Below, in pieces: positions 4,634 through 10,859 of a stretch of 10,859 bases of DNA. Numbering within the stretch: position 1 is the stretch's first letter; the number at the start of each line of letters is the position of its first letter. Below the pieces are notes generated by a model. The model had not been told where the DNA came from. It searched no databases and saw only the letters and a program-made list of their open reading frames with translations. The position numbers and the translations under genes were made by a program. This stretch comes from an uncultured Anaerolineaceae bacterium (GTDB taxonomy: Bacteria > Chloroflexota > Anaerolineae > Anaerolineales > Anaerolineaceae), in the NCBI GenBank assembly GCA_937894825.1, contig CALCQT010000110.1, positions 1 to 10,859 of the forward strand, written 5' to 3'.

Positions 4634-6951
4634 GCATACTGCAAAAAAAGATTTTCCGGGACATTGCAGAGAATCGGTGGTCATTTCTTGCGATCGTATG
4701 TATCTGTTCTCTTGGGATCGCTTTGTTTAACGGCATTAATCTGTATGTCAGTACTGTTGAAAATGAAGTCAGCAATTATTACAACCGCGCCAATCTTGCG
4801 GATTATTGGATTTATAAAAAAGAGATTTCTGAATCCGATTTGGACAACCTCCGTTCCCTGAAAGATATTCAAACAGCGCAACGCCGGAAAGTAACCGATA
4901 TTTCGTTACCCGAGGCCTCAGGCGCCGTGATCCACCTGCACGCCCTTGATGGAGAAGCCGTCATCAATGTCCCAGAGCTTTTAGAGGGCAACAACCTGGA
5001 GGAAGATGAAACAAGCGCACTTCTGCTGGACAGCCGCTTTGCCGAAGCGCATGGAATTACTGTCGGCGATAAAATTACGGCAGGGAAAGGGGAAACCCAA
5101 ACGCAATGGCTGATCAAAGGAATTGTTCGTGATGTGGAATTTGTTTATTACGCGCCGGAAGGCTTGACCATTCCCGACTATCAAAAATATGGATTTGCAT
5201 ATACAAACGCGTCTTCCTTGCCGGATGTTCCTTTTAATGAAATCATTTTGACAATGGATGAAAACTCAAATCTTTCGCAGGAAGAGATCTCAACTGGAAT
5301 ACGCAAAACACTTGGTGGGGCGAACATTCTCAGTCGTCACCACCAGACCAGTTACCGAAAAGTTGCGGACGCGATGACCGGCATCAAACAAATCGGTCTG
5401 TTGTTTTCGATTGCTTTTTTCCTGACAGCTGCGCTTGTCACATGGATCACTGTATCTCGTATGATGGAGAACCAGCGCCAGCATTTGGGAACATTGCGAT
5501 CACTGGGTTTCTCAAAAAAAGAAATCATGAGGCGGTATGCTTTTTTCGGAATCCTGATAACTTTGCCCAGTATGCTTTTTGGCTTGTTCCTTGCACGGTT
5601 TTTGATCGCCCAATCCTTATATGATGTCGGAATTACATATTACACAATCGAAGCTACCGGGGTAAGGACCTTATCCCCGCATCTGGTCATCTCCGTGGTT
5701 TGTGTAGCAGCGATAACCTGCGGCGGAACGTTGGTTTCCTGCCGCAATTCGCTGCGAGCCATGCCTGCCGAGCTGATGCGTCCCAAACTGCCGTCCGGGG
5801 GGCACCGCATCCTGTTGGAAAAAATCTCGTTTTTTTGGAGCCGGCTCAGTTTCAGCGGGAAAATCGTGACCCGGAACCTGTTTCGGAATAAGCCGCGAAT
5901 GATTATGGGGCTTTTGGGAATCATTGGGGCCACCGCACTGATCCTGTGCGGTTTCGGTCTGATGAACTCCATTAATGCGATGCTTGATAAGGCATTCAGC
6001 GAAACGGTCCAATATAACGTGGAAATCAAATTCCGTACGCCTTTGACCATGGACCAGATTTCAGATATTTATGACACGCTAATCGGTGCAGAGACGATTG
6101 ACGCCACGATGGCATTCAGCGTTTATCTTTACGGAGAAAACGGCAGTTTACAAAACCCATACCTCGTTGTGATGGATGAAAAGCAAAAAAGTCTTGATTT
6201 CAGGGATATAGAAGGCAACCCGGTTCGTCTGCCGGAGAATGGCCTATTGATCACGCCACGAATGGCTGAAGCGCTTGCCGTGAACATTGGCAGCAAGCTT
6301 ACAGCAGAACAGCTTGACGGAACTGTTATTCCGCTTGAAGTCGCTAATATTGTGGATTTCCCCGTCGGCAATGAGGTTTACATGAGCAAAACCGCTTTCT
6401 CGACTGTATCTGAAATTCCATTTTCAGTAAGAACGCTATTGATCAACGGAAATGACCTTGCCCTCGATCAACTGAAAACCGACACAAGAATTTCATTGAT
6501 CGAAACAAAGGACGAGATGCGAAACAACATGCTGGTCGTACTGGAAACACTGCAATTTTTCCAGGTCATATTGATTCTATTCTCTGGTCTACTCTCCTTT
6601 GCCGTCATGATGGTGCTGGGAAACATGAACTACTATGAGCGAACGCGCGAGCTTGCGACACTGAAAGTTCTCGGATTTTACAGAAATGAAATGGAAGAGT
6701 TAGTGCTCCAAGAAAACATCTGGATCACAATATTCGGATTGCCTTTCGGCCTCCTGATCGGCTCTTTACTGCTGCGCATGATTCTGAAGCAGGCGGCAAC
6801 CCCGGATTTAGAGATTTATCCGCTGATCTCTTCGGTGAGCATAGCAATTGGTTTTGCAATAACCCTTGCTTTTACCATGTTTGTAAACCGCATCATGGGA
6901 CAAAAATTCAAGAATATTGATATGGTAGCGTCACTGAAAAGCGTGGAATAA
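4627..6951 (+). CDS. FtsX-like ABC permease, duplicated 4+4 TM form
   Basis: A 774-aa integral membrane protein. Predicted membrane spans lie at about 18-39, 254-276, 303-328, 352-372, 424-447, 646-667, 696-718 and 731-754. Each half has one span, a large extracytoplasmic domain (about 40-253 and 448-645), then three spans: two fused FtsX/MacB_PCD modules. The cytoplasmic coupling motif is present twice (LGTLRSLGFSKKEI near 289-302 and ELATLKVLGFYRNEM near 677-691). One such permease with an ATPase dimer makes a whole transporter. GGAG lies 8 nt upstream of the start. From memory, similar fused permeases next to TetR regulators occur widely in Firmicutes and other anaerobes. They are often annotated as macrolide, bacitracin or lipoprotein transporters without proof. 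No periplasmic adaptor gene (MacA-like) is in the window. Confidence 0.93.
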   Translation: MVSILQKKIFRDIAENRWSFLAIVCICSLGIALFNGINLYVSTVENEVSNYYNRANLADYWIYKKEISESDLDNLRSLKDIQTAQRRKVTDISLPEASGAVIHLHALDGEAVINVPELLEGNNLEEDETSALLLDSRFAEAHGITVGDKITAGKGETQTQWLIKGIVRDVEFVYYAPEGLTIPDYQKYGFAYTNASSLPDVPFNEIILTMDENSNLSQEEISTGIRKTLGGANILSRHHQTSYRKVADAMTGIKQIGLLFSIAFFLTAALVTWITVSRMMENQRQHLGTLRSLGFSKKEIMRRYAFFGILITLPSMLFGLFLARFLIAQSLYDVGITYYTIEATGVRTLSPHLVISVVCVAAITCGGTLVSCRNSLRAMPAELMRPKLPSGGHRILLEKISFFWSRLSFSGKIVTRNLFRNKPRMIMGLLGIIGATALILCGFGLMNSINAMLDKAFSETVQYNVEIKFRTPLTMDQISDIYDTLIGAETIDATMAFSVYLYGENGSLQNPYLVVMDEKQKSLDFRDIEGNPVRLPENGLLITPRMAEALAVNIGSKLTAEQLDGTVIPLEVANIVDFPVGNEVYMSKTAFSTVSEIPFSVRTLLINGNDLALDQLKTDTRISLIETKDEMRNNMLVVLETLQFFQVILILFSGLLSFAVMMVLGNMNYYERTRELATLKVLGFYRNEMEELVLQENIWITIFGLPFGLLIGSLLLRMILKQAATPDLEIYPLISSVSIAIGFAITLAFTMFVNRIMGQKFKNIDMVASLKSVE

Positions 6952-7003
6952 CCCAACTGTGAAAACCATTCTGTTGTTCGCCGGTTAAGTCATTAAAATC
7001 TGA

Positions 7004-7035
7004 AAGCGTCCCAAGAGTGAAAACTTGGGACGCTT
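7004..7035. terminator. Hairpin terminator between convergent operons
   Basis: A perfect 12-bp stem, AAGCGTCCCAAG (7004-7015) with CTTGGGACGCTT (7024-7035), with an 8-nt loop. It lies 52 nt after the permease stop and 7 nt after the yccF-like stop. The minus-strand side is followed by a T-rich stretch (TCAGATTTTAAT) and the plus-strand side is not, so it should terminate the minus-strand operon best, and perhaps both. Confidence 0.7.
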
Positions 7036-7042
7036 GTATGTC

Positions 7043-7402
7043 TCAGGACACTGAAGCGCCGAACGGAAACAGCGCCAGCTTGGCCAGTTTGAAGCACTGC
7101 AGCCCGAACGGGATGCCGATGATCGTGACGCAAAAAATCAGTCCGACCGTCACAGAGGCGATCGCCAATGGCAGCCCGCTGGTCAGCAGCCAAATGATGT
7201 TCAGAAAAAGCGAGATAACCCCGTTACCGAAAACGACCTCTTTCCCGAACGGGAAAAAGGACAGCGAGGCGAACTTAAAACACTGCAGGCCAACCGGGAT
7301 CCCGATGATCGTTATGCACCATAAAATACCATAAAAGACCCAGGCCAATCCCAGCCAAAGGCCGCCAATTAAAAACCACAGCAAATTTCCCAGTGTGCTC
7401 AT
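7043..7402 (-). CDS. yccF: YccF-domain inner-membrane protein
   Basis: A 119-aa membrane protein with two copies of the YccF (DUF307) domain. The repeated core CITIIGIPVGLQCFK (about 29-43) and CVTIIGIPFGLQCFK (about 91-105) is each followed by FPFG. Hydrophobic spans run through both halves. E. coli YccF is a little longer and has the same doubled layout; its function is not established. The start at 7402 has AAGGA 6 nt upstream and overlaps the stop of the membrane glycosyltransferase by 4 nt (ATGA), so it is translated with the polysaccharide genes. Whether it works with them or only shares the transcript is unknown. Last gene of this operon, followed by a hairpin. Confidence 0.9.
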   Translation of the reverse strand: MSTLGNLLWFLIGGLWLGLAWVFYGILWCITIIGIPVGLQCFKFASLSFFPFGKEVVFGNGVISLFLNIIWLLTSGLPLAIASVTVGLIFCVTIIGIPFGLQCFKLAKLALFPFGASVS

Positions 7403-8949
7403 GAATCATCCTTTTTTCCACGGAACTTTTTCAGCAGCGGGGCGACAAATCCGGTCGCAAAAATAATTCCACTGCAAATCGTGATGTAGGTGACCGTTTT
7501 CCAGAAGGGGAAACGGTGAATAATATCGGCATAATAACGGCTGAAATACCATTGTGAGAAGAAGCCGACGAACACCAGTTCGATCAGGATCCAGCGCACC
7601 AGCCACCAATCTTTCGTACGCCGGGCAAAACAAAACCCCCAGGCGGTGAAAAAAGCCAGCCAGGGCAGAAAGATCACGCGGTAACGCGGATTGTCCCACT
7701 GATCCCCGCCCGCCCGCAGCGAACTGACGAAGATCCAGCCCAACACAAAAACAGCATTGACCAGCAGCAGCTTCCGTTCTTTTTTATCTTTCACCCGGAA
7801 GACCGAGAACAAGGCATAAAACAGAAACGGAACCATGGCGTACCATCCGGCAGCGCGGAAGATGCCAACCACTTTCCAATAAATCGTCGTCGGACGGTAA
7901 AACAGGATGGCAGGCAATACAGGCTGCGTGATCCCATAGACCGCCAGAAAAATGGTCCGGAATTGACCGCCGACCTCGCCGACAACCTTTTCAACCCAAC
8001 CGGAGTTGATTTCGCTCTGATGAATGTCGTAATGAATAAATTCTTGAATCGAAGGCAAGGCCAACACAAGCGAGACCAGAACGCCCAGCAAAACCGCCCC
8101 ACACCCAGCCCACAACCACTTTTTGGAGCGCGGCACCAGAAATTCGATCCATATCCACATGATTGCGATCAAAGCCGCGGCGGCCGTGACAAAAGATGAA
8201 AACGGCAGCATCAACAGCACGCAACCGGCCAAGACAACCGCAGATTTTTTCCAATGATCCCGCATCGTGCATAAAGCCCAAAAAGCCGCTGCCAGCAGCC
8301 CGGTCAGAAATGGTTCCCGCATCGCAGCCCCGGCATAGACAATACTGTCCGGATACAGCACATAGACCCAGGCGGCAATTTTCGCAAGCTGCGGATCCCA
8401 GCGATTTTTGAGCACTTTCCAAAAGAAAGGCAGCCCGCCGGCCGTGAAAAAAGCGCCCAGCAAAATGATCAAGGAAAAACGGCGCGCATCCGGCGAAAGA
8501 TAGCGATAGATCCAAATGCTCAAAACGGCCATGCCGCCATATTGATCATTGTTATACATGCGGGTCAACGGCTCAAAAAATGAAGTCTCTTCAGTCGTCG
8601 TGATGCGCCAGGCTTCGTCATCGCGGCGCCAGGCATCATCAAAGAGATAGCCCAGCCGCTGCTGCGGTTCTTCGGGATAACCATAGATGGGCAGCAGATT
8701 TTGCGTCGCAAGGCCAAACCCCAGCCGCAACGCGAACGCGGCAAGCATCATCGCCGCCACCATTTTTCCGCCGCCGCTCCAACGCCAGCAGAGCCACAAA
8801 ATCAGCGAAAACGGAACGCAGAGCGCGAACGCCGCCAGCCACCCTGCGAAAAAATCACCTGCGCTGAAATGGGACACAACCGCGGACGTCCCAGCCGAAA
8901 ATAAAGCCAGACCCACCCCAAGCGCAATTTTCTTTCCGCTGCCATTCAT
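7399..8949 (-). CDS. Multi-spanning membrane glycosyltransferase, GT-C-like
   Basis: A 516-aa protein with about ten or more hydrophobic spans. It resembles GT-C enzymes (GT39/ArnT or related surface-polysaccharide families), which use lipid-linked sugars on the outer face of the membrane. The large loop after the early spans carries acidic residues (Asp104, Asp105, Asp110, Asp111, Glu112), where GT-C enzymes place their catalytic acid. YPDSIVYAGAAMREP (199-213) and NPRYRVIFLPW (420-430) also fit the group. The start is ATG 8949, with AAAAGG 9 nt upstream and 7 nt after the GT4 stop. A longer frame from 9114 lies inside the GT4 gene and is rejected. Specific sugar and acceptor cannot be told; it could also be an O-antigen polymerase-like protein. 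Confidence 0.75.
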   Translation of the reverse strand: MNGSGKKIALGVGLALFSAGTSAVVSHFSAGDFFAGWLAAFALCVPFSLILWLCWRWSGGGKMVAAMMLAAFALRLGFGLATQNLLPIYGYPEEPQQRLGYLFDDAWRRDDEAWRITTTEETSFFEPLTRMYNNDQYGGMAVLSIWIYRYLSPDARRFSLIILLGAFFTAGGLPFFWKVLKNRWDPQLAKIAAWVYVLYPDSIVYAGAAMREPFLTGLLAAAFWALCTMRDHWKKSAVVLAGCVLLMLPFSSFVTAAAALIAIMWIWIEFLVPRSKKWLWAGCGAVLLGVLVSLVLALPSIQEFIHYDIHQSEINSGWVEKVVGEVGGQFRTIFLAVYGITQPVLPAILFYRPTTIYWKVVGIFRAAGWYAMVPFLFYALFSVFRVKDKKERKLLLVNAVFVLGWIFVSSLRAGGDQWDNPRYRVIFLPWLAFFTAWGFCFARRTKDWWLVRWILIELVFVGFFSQWYFSRYYADIIHRFPFWKTVTYITICSGIIFATGFVAPLLKKFRGKKDDS

Positions 8950-8956
8950 CTGTTGT

Positions 8957-10084
8957 TTACCTTTTCGCAAAAGAGAGGATGCGTGCAGCCCGCTCTTTCC
9001 AGGAATATTTCTTGCTTTCCTGCAGCGCCGCATTGGAGAGAGATTCCCGCAACGCCGGATCCTCCAAAACGCGCGCCAACGCTGCTGCCCATGAATCCAC
9101 ATTTTCCGGTTCACAAAAAATTGCGTTTTCTGAATTCAAAACCTCATGAATGACAGGAATGTCGCTGGTCAGGATCGGTTTTCCGGCTGCCAGATATTCG
9201 AACATCTTCATCGGGCTGCAAATTGCGGCGGAATCTCCGCCGCTGCTGCCGGCGATCGCTTTTCCGTAAGGCATCAGCAAAATATCCGAAGCTTTCTGCG
9301 CCAATGGCAGCTCAGACCGCGGAATAAACCCGGTGAAAAAGACATTGTCCTGCCCTTTGTCCGCAACCTGCTGCCGGTACGCAGCGGCCTCATCCGGATT
9401 GCCGCCAAACCAGTAGAAATGGACCTGCGGGAAACGCCTGGCCAATTCCATGAACAGCTCCACACCGCGGCCCGCGTAAAGATGTCCGCTGCAGGAGACG
9501 ATCATGCCATCGTGAAAACCCATTTCCTGTTTCGCCGCAGCCGTGTCCGGCAAATTCTCATAATCCGCCGGCTCAACACCGTTCGGGGCAACCACACATT
9601 CGGCGTCTTTCAGCTTCGGGAATTGCTCCTGTACGCGCTGTTTTAAAGCTTCCGAGATAAAAACCACCCGCTTATCGGCGTCCGACCCGATAAAATAATT
9701 GAACATCGACGTTCCCAGTTTCCCGCAGGGCACGTCATGGATCTCCAGAACGATGGTGGCGCCGAGAAACCCGCCCATTGCCGCGACCGGGATCGTCCAG
9801 GTATAGACCACAGCCGGATTCCAAAAGAAAGCCCTCAAAATCATGGAAAGACTGAAGTCCAAACGGTTCAAAAACGGCAACGATAATAATGAGTGAATCC
9901 TGAATTTGTCAACGGTCAGTCCATAATGTTTGCGCAGCACGTTGAAACTGACCCGTTCCAGGTCCGGAACCCACAAGCGCACTTCATGACCGTTTTGAAC
10001 CAACCCCTGACAGGCCAGCATCATTTGGATCGAATTCGCCGTTTCCGAAGGAACTTTGGATGTACTGCTGACAGCAATTTTCAT
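8957..10084 (-). CDS. GT4-family glycosyltransferase
   Basis: A 375-aa cytoplasmic GT-B fold enzyme that should add a sugar from a nucleotide-sugar donor to a growing lipid-linked glycan, with retention of configuration. N-terminal domain: MKIAVSSTSKVPSETANS (1-18), HEVRLWVPD (33-41) and EIHDVPCGK (114-122). Linker: VVAPNGV (164-170). C-terminal donor domain: GHLYAGRGVELF with Arg206 (200-211), FYWFGGNPDE (223-232), NVFFTGFIP (247-255), ILLMPY (268-273) and SPMKMFEYLAAGKPIL (290-305), then Glu314, the usual Glu-rich donor-binding segment. Length is normal. The start at 10084 follows the flippase stop by 3 nt; the nearest Shine-Dalgarno (AAGGA) is rather far, so coupling to the upstream gene is likely. 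Confidence 0.92.
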   Translation of the reverse strand: MKIAVSSTSKVPSETANSIQMMLACQGLVQNGHEVRLWVPDLERVSFNVLRKHYGLTVDKFRIHSLLSLPFLNRLDFSLSMILRAFFWNPAVVYTWTIPVAAMGGFLGATIVLEIHDVPCGKLGTSMFNYFIGSDADKRVVFISEALKQRVQEQFPKLKDAECVVAPNGVEPADYENLPDTAAAKQEMGFHDGMIVSCSGHLYAGRGVELFMELARRFPQVHFYWFGGNPDEAAAYRQQVADKGQDNVFFTGFIPRSELPLAQKASDILLMPYGKAIAGSSGGDSAAICSPMKMFEYLAAGKPILTSDIPVIHEVLNSENAIFCEPENVDSWAAALARVLEDPALRESLSNAALQESKKYSWKERAARILSFAKR

Positions 10085-10087
10085 GTT

Positions 10088-10859
10088 TTAACGTTTCCTT
10101 TTCATTTCCAGGATTTGCTCCGCTGCATCCCCTTCCGGAATCGCAGGGATCTGTTCGGATTTCTTTAATAGAAGGAGCCCATAGACCGTCATCACGATGA
10201 CGGAACCTGCCAGATACGCTGAAAGCAGGACACTCTCCATTGTATAATGATTTCCGGGAACAAGTACTACTGTTCCTACACATTTTATCAGCATGGCAAT
10301 AAAACTGATGCGGGTTGCCATATCCGCTTTGCTGAAAGCAAGCAGCAGCGTCCGATTCCAGAAAAAAATGTTGGCGATCCCATACCCGCCCATCAAAATC
10401 ATGATGATCTCGTAAGCCGGAAGAAATTTGGTCTGGAAAACATGAAACGAGAAATTAAAAATTGTGATTTCATGAAACAGCAACTGCCGGCCGAACAATA
10501 ATAATCCCAGGAAAACGGCGAAGGTCCAACCGAATGAGATCACGGTCACTTTTGAAAGCAATCGCCGAAGCCGGTTCCAATTTTTCCTTGTAATGGCTCG
10601 CATCATCTCCGGATAGGTGGTATCGATAAAGGGGTTGATCGGCGTCAGTACCATGTTGATCACGGTCATGGCCGTCTTATAATACCCGGCATAGAGCGGA
10701 CTGAGCAGCGCGCCGACCCACAAAATCTCGCCGTCCCGCGCTAACAGGTTGATCGTGCTGCTGATGTTGGTAGAAACGGTAAAGCGCAGGATCTCTTTCT
10801 TGTTGTTGATCAGACGCATCGGTGCTTTCCACCAGCCTTTGCCGATAAGACGCGGCAGC
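10088..10859 (-). CDS. Polysaccharide flippase, Wzx/MOP superfamily (5' end beyond window)
   Basis: The frame is open to the right edge; 256 codons are visible and the protein starts outside the window. Seen: the N-terminal part of the fragment with VSTNISSTINLLARDGE, then WVGALLSPLYAGYYKTA and a region PFIDTTYPEM, a pattern common in lipid-linked oligosaccharide flippases of the MATE-like MOP superfamily. Several spans follow (VISFGWTFAVFLGLLLFG, IIMILMGGYGIANIFFW, FIAMLIKCVGTVVLVPG, VLLSAYLAGSVIVMTVYGLL), and then a short charged tail. It would move undecaprenyl-linked glycan units across the membrane for the glycosyltransferases encoded after it. Methionine at 10819 is internal, not the start. 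Confidence 0.85.
   Translation of the reverse strand, partial: LPRLIGKGWWKAPMRLINNKKEILRFTVSTNISSTINLLARDGEILWVGALLSPLYAGYYKTAMTVINMVLTPINPFIDTTYPEMMRAITRKNWNRLRRLLSKVTVISFGWTFAVFLGLLLFGRQLLFHEITIFNFSFHVFQTKFLPAYEIIMILMGGYGIANIFFWNRTLLLAFSKADMATRISFIAMLIKCVGTVVLVPGNHYTMESVLLSAYLAGSVIVMTVYGLLLLKKSEQIPAIPEGDAAEQILEMKRKR

Noticed and set aside
7091..7317. Near-repeat DNA segments about 185 bp apart in the YccF gene
   Set aside because: They encode the two homologous halves of the YccF family and are not a mobile or CRISPR-like repeat.
8687..9094. Plus-strand 135-codon frame opposite the glycosyltransferase genes
   Set aside because: Antisense shadow of conserved membrane and GT4 coding sequence, with no ribosome-binding site or domain.
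8950..9114. N-terminal extension of the membrane glycosyltransferase to 9114
   Set aside because: It lies inside the GT4 coding region, is Arg-rich shadow sequence, and precedes a well-placed ATG at 8949 with a ribosome-binding site.

Overview
The window looks like a bacterial chromosome segment, most likely from the Chloroflexota (Anaerolineae-like). That placement is an inference. It rests mainly on the pairing of a UlaG-type metallo-hydrolase with a roughly 100-aa alpha/beta-barrel-like protein, an arrangement I recall from Anaerolineae, and no search was possible. Genes are dense, operons are tightly packed, and promoters are sigma-A-like with good -35/-10 boxes. No tRNA, rRNA, CRISPR array or insertion sequence was seen.

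Layout. (1) Positions 1-1997, minus strand: a metallo-beta-lactamase-fold protein with a degraded metal-binding motif, overlapping a small dimeric-barrel-like protein, then a strong intrinsic terminator, then mutY (adenine DNA glycosylase), which runs off the left edge. (2) Positions 1998-3202, more AT-rich: a well-formed promoter, a leader of about 250 nt, a 31-codon upstream ORF, and a small secreted protein of unknown family. The roughly 300 bp after it hold only inverted repeats. (3) Positions 3203-6951: a TetR-family regulator (minus) divergent from an ABC ATPase and an 8-TM FtsX-type permease (plus). (4) Positions 7004-7035: a hairpin between two convergent operons. (5) Positions 7043-10859, minus strand: the downstream end of a surface-polysaccharide operon, reading flippase (partial), GT4 glycosyltransferase, GT-C-like membrane glycosyltransferase, YccF-domain protein. 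Neighbouring genes are separated by 3-7 nt or overlap by 4 nt.

The most interesting part is regions 2 and 3. Three promoters (the secreted protein, tetR and the ABC operon) share one layout: a palindrome TTGAC-NN-GTCAA that also supplies the -35 box, a 17-bp spacer to the -10 box, and the hexamer AGTTCA starting exactly 21 nt after the -10 box. In the tetR/ABC gap a single palindrome serves both divergent promoters, and the AGTTCA copies lie symmetrically on either side of it. This predicts one small regulon in which the TetR protein represses itself, a MacB/LolCDE-type ABC system and a small secreted protein. The secreted protein could be a cargo, a partner or a sensor of the transporter; its function is unknown.
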